Assembly (NCBI RefSeq): GCF_910592395.1
Contig: NC_088312.1
Span: forward strand, 5,392,001-5,456,000
Direction: 5' to 3'
Source: Lineus longissimus
Taxonomy: Eukaryota; Nemertea; Pilidiophora; Heteronemertea; Lineidae
Length of the DNA stretch: 64,000 bases
Positions 1 to 12,259 of this stretch are shown piece by piece. A program made the translations under genes and the position numbers. The notes beneath the pieces are model-generated. The model made no database searches. It worked only from the letters and a program-made list of their open reading frames with translations, and was not told the DNA's origin. How positions within the stretch are numbered: the stretch's first letter is position 1; every line of letters starts with the position of its first letter.

Positions 1-90
1 GATACACTTTCTATCCAAAGAAGAAAGACTACCGCATCAGCCCACCTTAGTTTTTTACCGGCAAATAAGATGCAGTGAATAAATTTACCT

Positions 91-276
91 TCATTTTTTT
101 ACCACTTCCCAACGCATGATGTAATTTGCCCGTCTGAATTTTTCAAACAGTCGCTGCAGATTGCAGTAGGTGGGGTCGCAGAAATAGTTACCTCTGTTCG
201 TTGCGTTGGTAAGGAAGATAGCACGAAGAAGGTTAAGTTTGAAGCAGGAGACATTTTCGTCTTGAATATTTTTCAA
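91..276 (-). CDS. unrecognised open frame, possibly a 3'-terminal exon
   Basis: This minus-strand frame of about 61 codons ends in a TGA at 93-91. I do not recognise the product. It is kept because its codons are noticeably C-ending in a long run (through CDPTYCNLQRLFEKF) and the residue mix (aromatics, Arg/Lys, Cys pairs) looks protein-like, unlike most frames here. There is no ATG at the start; the frame opens just after an in-frame TGA near 282, so it would need an upstream exon joined by splicing. An acceptor such as tattcaag|ac is possible but has a weak pyrimidine tract. It could equally be a chance frame. If real, it belongs to a gene transcribed leftwards, away from lin-28. Confidence 0.22.
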   Translation of the reverse strand: MKNIQDENVSCFKLNLLRAIFLTNATNRGNYFCDPTYCNLQRLFEKFRRANYIMRWEVVKK

Positions 277-559
277 GATTCAGGAGATACCTATTCAGGA
301 ACATGAGCATGTGTGAGTAGCCTTTCTACATGTTGAATATGAATGTATATGTGTGTGTAAAAACTATAAGTTGTCGGTTGGTTCTGGACAGAATACAGAA
401 CGTCGTACCCAAAAGCACAGAAAGCGAAACGAAAAGGTGAAATATTGACTTTTTGTCACGATATCTAGAATAAGGGGGGAAAGGAGGCCCGTTTACATGC
501 TACTGATGGCAAAATTTTACCTACCTTGCATACCTGTCCCTTATTATCACTGCCTGCTT

Positions 560-830
560 CACCTTCCCCAAGATGGCTGCGATGAGACGTCTTACTTAAG
601 CAGTATCCTCATACAAACTGGCAAGGGGATGCAACATTTGGGCATATAATTGGGTAACAGAACGTAATTGTGCTATACAGCCTGCGCCCCTTGCAGCAGT
701 CACTCCGAATGGGGTTCACAGAGCGACCCTCTTCATATGCATCAGGGTCCCTTTGTTAGACGCGGGATGATCCCGCGGCCCTGCCGTAACCCCGTGTCCT
801 TTCGCGCAAAATGGCGGATTAGCATATCTG
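560..830. promoter_or_regulatory. GC-richer block with YY1-like, E2F-like and palindromic motifs
   Basis: This is a locally CpG-rich stretch in AT-rich surroundings. It contains a YY1-like CAAGATGGCTGC (569-580), a perfect inverted repeat CGCGGGATGATCCCGCG (761-777) that presents GCGGGA/TCCCGC in both directions, an E2F-like TTTCGCGCAAA (800-810), and directly abutting it a YY1-like AAAATGGCGG (808-817). In animals this combination is typical of CpG-type promoters. No first exon could be assigned to either side, so this is motif evidence only. Confidence 0.3.
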
Positions 831-3510
831 AAGACCCTGCATCCCTTATCGCCAAATATTTTCCTCTTCATATATCTGAGCTTTTACTATTTTCACTTCC
901 CCCGATCTACTGGAATTTTTCCGTCAGCAAGTTATTTTTATTTCTCAAAAATCGATGAAATCGATAGTGTATCATTGATCTGTAGATATTTGAGGCTTAG
1001 CTGATGACATATGGGTAATAAATTACAGGGAACTGCTTCGGATGAAAGCAGATGATTAGTAGGTACAGAGCCAAAATGTCCATCACTGTATACTCAACCG
1101 AGTTAAATGTCAGACTCTCTAAAAAATACAACAGACAATGACAGGTCAAATGAATGAAATAACAAAGGCCAAGGGTCTTAAAAAACTAATGAAAACAAAA
1201 GAGACAGAATGGTAAATTTCCTCTTTCCGTCTGTCTGTAAATTGAAATCTATGGTGCCATGCATTATCATTTGTCAGAATTCCCCCTCGTAGTTTGTTAA
1301 TTTTCTACGGGTCTCAGTTTTGTGTTTTTCTGAACCTGTTCGTATCGATCAGATACCTAGTGCTGGCTGGGCCGCCTATTGCATTCACTTGCAACTTGGC
1401 GAAGAGGAGCACAGCAAGAAGGGCGCACAGCTAAACACCTTTCCCAAACCACTATTTCTAACGGCGTCAAAATTCCAAGCCTAGGAGAAATCGTCGATAT
1501 GGGTAAAGTTATTTTTTATCATTCATTCTTGTGACGTTTTTGTGGGTAGCTTTCGTTTGAGAAATCTTGTGAGTTGGATGGTTAGTTTTTTGCGGCCATT
1601 ATTTTTCTCGTGTCATTCTTACGTCTGTGTTACACATTACGTGTACAAATATACAAGGTGTTTGCCCGCAGACGTGTAGTCAGTGTTGGTGAGTAACTGT
1701 AAAGGATTTAGACATTTTGGCCCCATCCCAAGTGGAAATATGTGGTTTTACTCAGTTTACTCAAACTGTGCCTCTTGATCGAGATTTAAAAAATGAATAA
1801 AATATGCGATGACGCTAGACGACGCAATAACCAGATAAAAATCTATACAGAATGCGCCTGTACGGTGAAATCGTCAACATAGCAAACTTTGGAGTCTTCA
1901 TGTGAGGGGGTCAAACAAGTCAAATATATTTTTAGGGAAGTGTATCAATCCCTAGTAGTAAATGACAGACCCGTCGAATCTACAATAACTTTTGACATTC
2001 ATTCGAAAAGTTAGTGACGGAACCATCTGCTAACCTAAGCCCACCTGCCCAAAATCTAGCAAAACAAATACGATATTCCACTTACTTCTAGAACTTGTCT
2101 CCAAAAATGTTCTTCACGAAATCTCTTCACAATTCACGTTCTTTCCAACTGACTGTCATGGGACATCCGGTGCCGGTCACATGTCGGAGTATCATCCTGA
2201 ATCCTGAGGTGTGTCGGCCAGTGTCTACTACAACTGGACTCAAGGGGATCGCTTTGTACGTCCAGGTCCAGAAGTGGTCATTGTTGGGTGTGATCGCACC
2301 AATAAGTGAAGGTATTTAGGTCAGGGATTGTAACAGTGACACCAGCCATCTCCAATTCATAACAAGGTGATGGGGTACAATTCCCTCGAGTTTCCAAACA
2401 GGCCACATCCTCTCACACGTCCTATCTCACTACAGATCACCATGGAACATGAGGAAGCTATTTTACCCAAATTACATAACCGCTCTTGAAATTCCTCACA
2501 CAGGGTCAACGTTAGGTTAGATACAACTCCAGCGTGCTATTTTCGTGCATGGGAGTGGCTACAAGAACTGGGTCAATCTACTATCAGTTATCCAGTATAT
2601 GATGCGTGGTGTGCAAGTGCCGTGGTTAGTGTGACAGTTCTACACTGACAGGAGAGGCCCCTTTGGAACGGACTTGGAGTATTGCCCTGTAGCAGGTCAT
2701 CCTCCTATTGAGTTTGGTCACTTTCTTGGACTTGGAGGAGGAACGTATAATCGGGATGAGGCTTAATCAGCAGGTTGAGATGATGGAAGAGGAAGGTAGG
2801 CCCAAGGTCACATGTTAGTTAAGGAAGTCTGTGTACTGTAGATGACAACGTACTTCCGTTACTATATTTAGATTGCGATTACATAACATTTCCTCGTGTG
2901 TGTGTTGTACTTGTTCGTTCGTTTGGCGTCTATATAAACTCATTCCGATGTTTGAGAATCAAAACAGTAAATGCCCTATGCTTGTACATGTAATGTACAT
3001 TGTTCAGAGCCCGAAACATAGTTTCGAAGTCCCGAACTATTTCGATTCGCTTGATCTGGAGATGGTGGTACAGAACTAGGCCCTGATGTCTGCTAATATT
3101 ATATGCCTATGAAAACCTTTCTGAATATTACTTCACTCGGGTACTTCGCAACCTTCATATTGGCCAACCTACGTAGAGATTTTAGTATATCAAACGAACG
3201 AGTTCGATTCTATTTTTTTCGATGCCGTGATAATGTTGTTAGCAGACTATTTTTACCTTTACTATATAACACCGTCCTCTCGATGTTCTATTTTTGAGGA
3301 TGGTTTTATAGGGGTTTTGTTCTGTGGGGTAAAGTGATTGTCATCCAGGATATGAATCAATGGTCTCTTATTCTAACTTCACATTTTCATGAAAAAAGTA
3401 CCAAAAAAATCTCCATTCTTCAGTTACATGCCTATACTGTTTTGCTTGTGTTAATGTTAACGGAAATGTTTTGATATCGAATATGTAGAGGTTAGCTTAG
3501 TTTTTGAATG
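831..3510. other. no gene seen
   Basis: This AT-rich sequence has only short frames on both strands (for example 2095-2319 and 2873-3079), none recognisable. A TACATGTA palindrome followed closely by TGTACA lies at 2995-3009. Nothing else stood out. Confidence 0.6.
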
Positions 3511-3672
3511 CTAAAAAACTTCTTCTTTTTTGTAATTCCCTATTAAAAAAACTAACGGTCACTTCGTATGGTCGATGTGTCAATATCGAATCTAAAAACT
3601 TCTTCTTTTTTGTAATTCCCTATTAAAAAAAACTAACGGTCACTTCGTATGGTCGATATGTCAATATCGAAT
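3511..3672 (+). repeat. 80-bp tandem duplication
   Basis: Two nearly identical copies with an 80-bp period. Each begins CTAAAAAACTTCTTC, includes TTGTAATTCCCTATT and GGTCACTTCGTATGGTCGAT, and ends near CAATATCGAATCT. The copies differ by single-base changes (GATGTGT versus GATATGT) and A-run lengths, so the duplication is recent. Confidence 0.95.
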
Positions 3673-5218
3673 CTGTGTTCGTTCACAAAAATATTTTCTT
3701 TTACCACGTGAATGTTATAAACATACATGTATTCTCTTTACACATTAATATGATAGATGTGACTTTTTTAAATCAATAAAAAATATTTCGTCTAATTATC
3801 TCATTGTCTCGTGATTTATGGATATCACTGCAAATATTTCGTTCTCATCTCAAAAGGTTTTAAGAAAATCCCTATGAATATACACCAGTTATTTTAATTC
3901 CTATTTGTATTTGTCATTTCTGTGTTTTGATTGATCATTCACCGGTGACCCCATGAACTCTATACTCCTTATCACCTGGCTCGATTCAACATCGCGTGCG
4001 ATTACCTAATATGGACTCGAGACATGTTTTCAGAGGCAAATTTCTCCCAAATGTCAAAAGTGGTATCTTAAATTACCTTACCCTGTCCCCTTAAAGGGTA
4101 TCGCACCGGTCCACCGACGACACTTTTTAAGATAAACAGATTACCAATGTCGTCAGTTCAGTTAAGGGCTGGCCCTTTTAGGGATAAAGCAAATGACATC
4201 TGTACGGTATGTTTACCAAATCTGTCACTTGTGTGGATCTGTCATTCTAATGGCTCAATTAACATTCGGAGAAAAGCGGCTTCATTTCGTTTTTCGAGTA
4301 GATGATGTATAGATGGATCGAAAGATATGCCATTATGGTGACTGTGTAACACGGGGGATTGCAGCTTATGAGGTCGTGTGGGTAGTACTCTGGGAGTGAG
4401 TTCGATCTGTGTTCTCGCCACTCTGCACTTCCCGTGGTTGTGTCGTTTGAATTTGGGAGGGCTCAGTGATAGGCCTGATATCTGTAACGGTCCTCAACAG
4501 CCATCATGTGTTTTCCTTTTTCAAGGGATAACGTCAAAAAATACATCCTGGTGCGATGCACTGGCTAAAGATAACTTCCGGATCCTTGACTACGCAATTC
4601 AAGGATGGAACTTCCACCTATGGCATTGTCTCGCTCTCTATCCGGACTCCTGATACATCGGCTTGTACGGAAGGAGCCGATCATTAAGATAATGCTGGGG
4701 GGGGGGGGGGGTCTGGCTTGAAACAAGGTCTATAAGACACTGTGCAATATCAAATTTTAAAATATAGTACATGTACTGTGTTTCATGATCCTGTCAAAAT
4801 ATGACAATATACAAAATGAACGTAGGGGTAAGTGCAATGTCTTTATTTCCTAGTATTTGCGTCAATCAAAGCATCGGCAACATTCTTCGTCACATGGTTC
4901 ACAAAATGCTATAAACGTGATCATCTTACTGTCAATCTCTCTATGGGTTGAATGATACAGCTGATATAAAGTAAACAGGCCTTGAAAGCTTGTAAAGTAT
5001 TGTCATTCAATTGTCATCTGCTAGCTTGATGGGGTTACTGAGAACATTGCCAATCAATGGAGTTTTAATATTTATGATCTGTTCTGTCTCCGTTTATATA
5101 TGATATTCAATGAAAGGCCATTTATTGTCATTCTTATAATGTTTTTTATGACATGAAGTTGTATCGGTCAACGTCGTCCAAAAGCTGTTGTTATTTTCGA
5201 CGCAGGAATTGTTTGAGG
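3673..5218. other. no gene seen; contains a G15 homopolymer
   Basis: There is no recognisable coding sequence. A run of 15 G lies at 4697-4711 and a self-complementary GTACATGTAC at 4768-4777. The open frame 4378-4653 (about 91 codons from GTG) matches no family I know. Confidence 0.6.
4697..4711 (+). repeat. poly-G run (G15)
   Basis: Fifteen consecutive G after AATGCT. Length-variable homopolymer; it could be miscalled in length. Confidence 0.95.
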
Positions 5219-5232
5219 GTTACCATGGAAAT
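5219..5232. promoter_or_regulatory. X-box-like motif (RFX type), imperfect
   Basis: GTTACCATGGAAAT matches the RFX X-box GTTRCCATGGYAAC at its left half and CCATGG centre, with a degenerate right half. It is weaker than the copies at 46599 and 57643. Confidence 0.25.
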
Positions 5233-5286
5233 TGATACCCTATAACAAAGACAGCACGTGTCCTGTCGTCGTCTCTTTACAAAGAA

Positions 5287-5302
5287 TGCTGCCCCCTGGC
5301 GG
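5287..5302 (-). promoter_or_regulatory. CTCF-like motif
   Basis: On the minus strand this reads CCGCCAGGGGGCAGCA, close to the conserved bilaterian CTCF core (CC-x-CCAGGGGGC). It sits in a GC-richer stretch of about 200 bases that is open on both strands but not recognisable as a gene. Motif match only. Confidence 0.35.
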
Positions 5303-5994
5303 GGTGAATTGCAATCACTGCTGGACTGGAACTGCAACTTTATTTCGTTCACTGAATGGTTTGGGCCTCGTGATCTTGCCGGCATTTCTGTCCAACATAA
5401 AGTAGTTGCAGCCAACCCGACAGGCAACCCCCGATGCCATTTCTTTGAGAATACAGTTATCAACGCCTCGTGATTGATGGGATGGTTCCTATCCCTAAAT
5501 CCCCTGCCCTCATCTTGACTAATCCACCAAGATATCTCTTTGTCAATCACAAGAATTCCTCTTCTTTCATTTCAAGTTCTGCCAGATCGTGCAAATGGCT
5601 TTTAGCTTGGAATGTTGTAAATAGTTCCCCCCAAGGACCAATTCATTTGTATCGTATGTCCGTTAGAGGATCCTTTAAATAATTCTCATCCGCACCCTTA
5701 CTAGTACGGGATTCTTGTACCTATTCATGGCACTGATACACTGTGACTATCAACAAACGAATTTACCAATCCTGATTATTAAAATGGGTCTTTCCTCGGA
5801 GTAAGGAATGCTCTAATATTTTACAGTGAGCATATGCTTTTATAGCTAAAGCTACGATGAAGCTACTACTGTAATGTCGTGTTCGTCTTTCCAAAGAGGA
5901 AGGGTTATAGTCAAGGAGAGACGAAGCGTGTTCGTTTTTCGAACTACAAGATAATTTTGACTACCCTAAAATGCTTGATGGGACCACTATTTAA
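5303..5994. other. no gene seen
   Basis: This stretch overlaps the minus-strand frame 5191-5550 (about 119 codons) and plus-strand frames at 5258-5473 and 5470-5682. None resembles a known protein, and the frames contradict one another. Nothing else is supported. Confidence 0.5.
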
Positions 5995-6240
5995 TTATGT
6001 GACCCAAAAAGGAGTAATTCCTAATAAACGCCAGTGATGGATGCACACTCTAACTGTAATCGCATCCCTCATCGACCCTTCTTCCTTCAACCTCTCCTCA
6101 ACCATCCCTCGGTCAATGCCCTTGACCTCTCCTTCTGCATCACCTCCGAACAACGTGAGGCCAACGGGGCTAGTCGTCCTCCGTCGAGTGCAATCTACAG
6201 CTTATACCCCTGGGACCATCTCCCCTTTATTACTCTCTAA
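5995..6240 (-). pseudogene. strand-asymmetric block with a broken, protein-like frame
   Basis: From about 6040 to 6240 the plus strand is strongly C/T-rich. On the minus strand a frame starts at ATG 6219-6217, is broken after five codons by TAA (6204-6202), then stays open 68 codons to a TAA at 5997-5995. It includes SPVGLTLFGGDAEGEVKGID and a repeated ER/KEE pattern. I do not recognise it. Two plus-strand frames through the same block are also open for about 70 codons, so the strand bias alone could explain the openness. It is listed as a possible relic of a gene or mobile element because the residue pattern reads like a protein. Confidence 0.18.
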
Positions 6241-9200
6241 TAAAATTCCATGGTAATCACCCAAATACATATCCCCTTGTCGAGAACAGCAGTTGATTCA
6301 ATCATCCTTCTTTGTCCCCGGTCCATAGAGTTCCGTACAATGTAATTTCAGGTGTGTTATATAATCCTTTGACATTTAACTATTTCTGGTACAGGTATTT
6401 TGGTCTGCCTATTGGGGCAATTCAATATTCCGGAACCAATCGGTGTTGCAATTAGGTCAAGGGTTATTACATAATTACGGGGCACTGGGTCACGTATGAA
6501 GTATCAGAATGTATCATGTGGGTTGGGTTAGTGGGTCAGTGAACTTTGCTTATCAGGATAGGAATACATTGGACTGTTATGTAATTTAAAAATTGGTTAA
6601 CCTATATCAGATCTGGTGACATTATCTGACAGTGTTTCACGTGTTCCTTCGGACAGTAATCATGCATGTAATATCACATTATCATGTTAAAGACCTATTA
6701 GTGAATATTTATGCCAATCAAAATTCCATCGTTGAATAGGAATAGCAATAAGAGATTTGGGTTGATAGATTGTTATTTTGGAAAACATACAATAACTTTG
6801 ACCTCTTTCTTTGTCTTGATAGCCCTTTAAAGCGAATCGGATGTGGTGGGTTGTTAAGGGAAAAAATACATAATTTAGTTATAAACGTAATAATACTGGT
6901 GGTCTCCTTGGGAAAATAATGGAAAAGGGATCTCTGAACTGAAAATGTAGGCCATGGTTGAAGAAAGGCCTATCGAGCGAACCCGATGTGGTGATTTTTT
7001 TAAAACATGGATACATTGGAATCTAGTAGTTTACTTAGAGACTCCTCAGAAACAAATTTTGTCTCTGAAACTTAAAATATTTAGGCCTACTGTAACCCCG
7101 TTTTCTACTTCTTAGTTAATAAAAAGTTTATTGGGATATGTTTTTAAGAATCTACCCGCAGCAGTTTCATTCACCGTGCGTTGCTGGTTAACATTTTTCT
7201 TCATTTCCTTTCTTTTTCGAAAAAAAATCTTAGGCCTGCCCCCACAGCATGATATTAGTCAGAGTTTATCCTTTGACATGCCATCTCCCTTTATCCGGCA
7301 AGTTCCCTTTTAATGATGAACACATTTTTTATCCTCGTTAAGAAATCCATGATGCTGGTGGATTTTTTCCGGCTTCGGCTCAACAAAGGCTGCTTTTAGC
7401 TCCGCATTATGCGGTAATGTATGTCTTTGACGCAGGATCTTTTCTCATCCCAGTATGGATGTCATTTTGACATCCCTTGCTTTGCAATTCCGAAATAATG
7501 AAACACATCGATTTTCTCAGCTGGATGGAGATAATAAAATAAGCCTTTTGAAAATGAGACTCCGTATGTAGTTTTGAATTACTGTAGTTTGCAAGCTTCT
7601 GTACATGTATATCAAACCATTGCCCCTAGGACGCTTCTGGGATACAAAACGCCAGCCCGAAATAATGAAAATGACAACAGTATTGATTGAAGTGAACTTA
7701 TCATTGTTTTCCCAGATGTCTCCGCTCCAAGCATTTCTCAATTTAGTTATTTCAATGTTTTGAGTTCGTCTTGTCATTTCGTCGTCAAGACGTTGGATGA
7801 CTTGGATCCTTAGGGTCTGCGGGCTTTCGGATGACAGTTTATACTTTTAGTCAGTTGTTGTCTTCTGCAGCAATCAGGTAGTGTTGTGAACTTCAGATAT
7901 ATACCTATCAGGTTTGAAGATCGTGGCAACGGCGACCGGAGTACGTGGTTTCGTGCCAAATTATGATATGGTCCAAGTAAAGCTTTTTGATAGTCAGATT
8001 ATTTTCACATTTTGTCCACTTTTCATACCTTTTCATCATTTGATTATGCTCTAGTGTCTGTTGTATCAAATTATGCCATACGTAAGTCTGTAATTCGACA
8101 ATTTATTTTGTTGGATAATGACCATAAGACCCAAACATCATTCTCCGTACATTGCACCAAGAACGAATAAATACTAATCGTTGTACGTATTCGTTCCAAC
8201 TCCCAGTAGGCCTATTTCCTTGTTTTCTTTTGTTCCCATCTATTCTTAAAGAAATATGCAAGATTCATAGGAAAATATCAATTTCCTCAAAATAATCCCA
8301 TTCAATTCTGAATGGATTGTTTTCGATGAGTTTTTCCGATCATACGTGATTTATATTGATTATTAATACTTGTTTAAACAAGCTCAGCGTAGTATAAATG
8401 CTTTCGTTACAGCCAAGTGACCTGGGTCGATTGCATCTTAATCGTACGGATTTCGTGAGCATCTTTACTGTTACGGCTTTACCTCCCCCCTTCATGGGGG
8501 CATCATAAATATCCTCAACCCTGGCAGTAACATGCTAATAATGTCAAACAACATGAAGGCTTTGTCGGCATGGATTATTGGTTGTCTTCAAAGAGATACT
8601 AATATATACAATTTCACGACTATTGACCCCCCATTCCTGCATATTGCCAGTGACAGGGAGTCATTAGCTATTAATATACACTGAGTATCCTTTTCTGAAG
8701 GCCAGAGCCCTTTGCCAGGGACCATCGGTTATCTCTGGCAAGGTGGCTCTTGTGTACACATCTGCTGTGTGTCTTCCCAATGTTTTAATACCTACTAGGC
8801 ATATGTCAGGGTCGTCGTGAAACCATCGGTGAAGCCATCTAAGTAATGTTCCTAGGGAGGATCAACCTTGTCTCAAGGTTCTTTTTGACCACTCGGCAAT
8901 GCAAGGTCGTACAACGAGAAATTCATCCGATTATCCCAAAAACGAAATGGCCTAATGTATTTGAGCAAGAAAGAATAAAGGCTATTCGGAATTTGTTCGG
9001 TTTTAACGCTTGACGTCAGGCTCTGAAACTTCAGAATGATATCATTTGCATGCTCGTGACAGTCATCTCTATTACTTTCGTCCACAGCTCCAGCCGACCA
9101 CTCGCGCGGCTCTAATCATGTTGAATTTGATTATGACCATATTGTCTTACAACCTCTAATTGGATTATCATTTCAATCAAAACTCTGCTATAATTTTACT

Positions 9201-9763
9201 CAAATCAGTCATTTTCAATGTTACTCGAGATGTAATAAATACCTTAATGTTGATTATAAAAGGGATGTGGTTAATCCATTGTGGTTTGTATCATCATTTT
9301 TTGTACTGGCTTGATCACAATGGAGTTTTCGATTATTACTTTAGGGAGTTTGCTCACAATGGAAAGTCATGGTCATATTGTTGGTGCTATGTTATCATAA
9401 AAATTGCTTATAACCTCAGGGGTAACGATTAATATATGAATAACGCGTCTTTTGTCTATTCCCACTATCAGCTGAAACAAAAGCAAGAAAATTATTCTTG
9501 TCAATTGTTTGTTTAGCATGATACAATTAACTCGCTGTCAGCGTATAGTTCTTGGGGTCAGGATGTCTTTTTTCACTGTTGGTCCTGGCCCAGGCCCGAG
9601 AAAAAGTTGTTAAGCCTCTTCATATAAAAGTTCCAGGGAAAACAAGAATCCTTCCTCAAATGGTAGAAATTTTGCTAATCTTTTTCCATCCCTTATGTTG
9701 CGCCGTAGGCTTTGCTTTGCAAAAAAAAAATAACATAGCCCACATTATACTATTGTAATGCCG
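6241..9763. other. no gene seen
   Basis: This AT-rich sequence has only short, unrecognisable frames. Isolated sites are a TACATGTA at 7602-7609, and TGACGTCA (a full CRE-type palindrome) at 9011-9018 about 30 bases before an octamer ATTTGCAT at 9044-9051. Both are short enough to occur by chance. Confidence 0.6.
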
Positions 9764-10085
9764 CGCGCTGGTTACCGGCTGTTGGTTCTAATAAAGTCGG
9801 ATAAAACCATCAGCCGATACCCAGTTTAACGTTAGGTTTGCCCGGTGATTCTCTGCTACCATGTAACGCTGCGCGCTCTGCTACCATGTAACGCCATGCG
9901 CTCTGCTACCATGTAACGCCACGCGCTCTGCTACCATGTAACGCCACGCGCTCTGCTACCATGTAACGCCACGCGCTCTGCTACCATGTAAGGCCGCGCG
10001 CTCTGCTACCACGTAACTCTGCGCGCTGGATGCGGGCTGTTGGTTCTAATAAAGTGGGATAAAACCATCAGTCGATACCCTTCCA
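9764..10085 (+). repeat. 25-bp minisatellite flanked by ~64-bp direct repeats
   Basis: Seven tandem 25-bp units run from 9851 to 10025, each CTCTGCTACCATGTAACGCC followed by five bases such as ACGCG. Units 3-5 are identical; the first and last two are the most diverged. The array is bracketed by two direct copies of a ~64-bp unit (9764-9828 and 10021-10085) that start GCGCGCTGG, contain TTGGTTCTAATAAAGT and AAAACCATCAG, and end GATACCC. A short tandem core between repeated flanks is the layout of several non-autonomous mobile elements in invertebrates, but no terminal inverted repeats or target-site duplications were found. Confidence 0.9.
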
Positions 10086-12144
10086 GAGGCTGTAAATCTT
10101 GACTTGAATTCGCAGGAATTCAGATACCTTTAGAAATCAGCTGAGTTCCATGGCATGCGTCCATTGCCTAGGTCGGTCGAAGTGTTTCTGGACAATGTAA
10201 CACTATTACAAAAAGTGACGTATGTATTGCTCCTTTTTTTCCCTGGGCGGTTACAATAGCCATAGAATTTCATTTGAAACTCTAAACTGCCTGTATTGCA
10301 TGGGATGCTCCCCGCATGGCAGGGATACCTCACAAGGGACCGGTCATTATCATTCCTGTATCCCAACGTCTAGAATGTCAAGGACTGTACCCAAGGGTCC
10401 GCATTATGCAGGATAGGCGAAGGGATTGTGTAGTCTTCACTGCTTCCGGCAGAATGTTTTTTTCGCAGACATTTGGTTTTATTTGTGGACCCTCTGCAAG
10501 AGAAGGATAAAGGCGAAAGCTGTAGGGATTCGATAAAAGACAGTTGTGTGGAGCTTTTTTTATCCCACAGGGTTATTGAATTTTCGGGACGTGTTATGTT
10601 GTTTAAAGGATCTTCTGAAGATTTGGGGGAGAGCTGATAAGTTAGAACTGAAGTAGTTTGTTCTAACTGTGAGTTTTACCAGTCCTCATCTATCACTCCT
10701 TCTCGGCCTAAAAAATCTCTCTTTTGTCACGTTGTTTCCCTTTTCCATTTTTTTACTTAGTAACCATCAAATGAGATTCCAGTCAGTCCCGTGATGTGTT
10801 TTTTTTTTGCTTTTTGCCTTTCTTGTATCATCCTTTCAAAACATATGCTATTCACCACCTCCGAGATGAATTTACAATTTTTAGATCACGTAGGCGAACG
10901 CTTGAAGGGGCAAAATACAGCTTTTGAAACCCGACAGGAAGCAATGTTTTGAAAAGACCCGTAATATAATAGCGGTCGGAGCTTTTTTTCCGAGTCAACC
11001 TACCCCAATGACGGAATAGGGTTGCGCTTTTAACCTTGCAAATGGCTGTCGGAACTCTAGCATGTTTATCAGAGACGTGAAAGGATTTTTTCTCATGCCA
11101 CCAGGGATTTTCACTCGGGGATGGCCACTCGATCATCCGCTGCGCATTCAAAAAGGTTCATCACTTAACCCATTTGATATTTGCCTTAGGTTTGATAGAA
11201 GTGACCAGGTCCACTTTATGGTAACGACATACCACATTAAGAGAGTTATGGCTCTGATCCCACCCCTTGGTTTCTAATAACAACCGAAATAGGCAGTTTT
11301 TTAGTTCAATAATATAATTTTTTAAGCAATGGTGGTTGGTGTTTGAGAGCAACGCCCCCTGTCTCCTCGGCATGGTTGTGCTCGGAGGAGGTAATGCCTG
11401 ACGGAGAAGAAACTCACGTATTCCCTACACGTTTTCAGGTAAAAACCCTCTTATGCTGATGGTTGTCGGCTACCCATTGATTCCCTTTATCCGGAATCTT
11501 TCAAGCTTGATGGCTGTGAAACATGGTTAAAATGTTGATGGTCAAAACTATGGGCAGTCACTTTTTACCTATACAAGAACTTTTGTTAGATGCGCTGAAC
11601 CACCCCTTCGTCTTATCTTGCGCTTTATATTATCTTATCATTTTACGGCACTTTTACTCAGTCAAAACATAGTCTTGAATGCACTTCCAATGTCTCTTCA
11701 CCCTAGCTGGCAGAATCCATTCCCATTTCATCCTCGCATTCGCTCAATACACATAAAAAAGCAAACATGATTTATATTAACCAGGTTTATCATAAGCAGG
11801 CTTTGATAAGGTAGACTCCTTTTGCTGTGTCTTAGACGACATTATTACTGATACATTACTTTGAAATATTCCCAACGGAGTGGGATGTGTTTCTTTGATC
11901 TCCTATTACACCTGCTGAATCAAAGGGGCTGAAATATGTGTTCAGCCGAGAAGAAAAAATGGAAAATATGAGAAAGAGTTGTAGGTGATGTAATATGGGC
12001 TGGGGATAATGGAGGGTGCTGCTTGGATGATAATGATGGGCTTGCTACCTCTATTTCCGATGATTTGGATATTCCATCAGTTGGTCGGAGTATTAGTATA
12101 GCTGTTTATAGGGGCATGATCGCGTACACCTCAAAGCAAAAAAA
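10086..12144. other. no gene seen
   Basis: Frames at 10130-10366 minus, 10852-11151 minus and 11161-11373 minus are unrecognised and overlap plus-strand frames of similar size. No repeats or RNA genes were seen. Confidence 0.5.
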
Positions 12145-12173
12145 GAATGAACAGAATGAACAGAGTGAACAGA
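12145..12173 (+). repeat. 9-bp tandem repeat, three units
   Basis: Three units of GAATGAACA, the last one GAGTGAACA, followed by a partial GA. Confidence 0.9.
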
Positions 12174-12259
12174 AATGCTAAAATTCTAAGTTCTGATTTT
12201 TGAGAGGGGCTGATGAATTTCAAATTCTTGCGTAATGAAATAGTAATGCTGTCACCGTA

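Noticed and set aside
5191-5550. 119-codon minus-strand frame
   Set aside because: Two plus-strand frames overlap it, and the residues match no family I know. The block is explained equally well by higher G+C.
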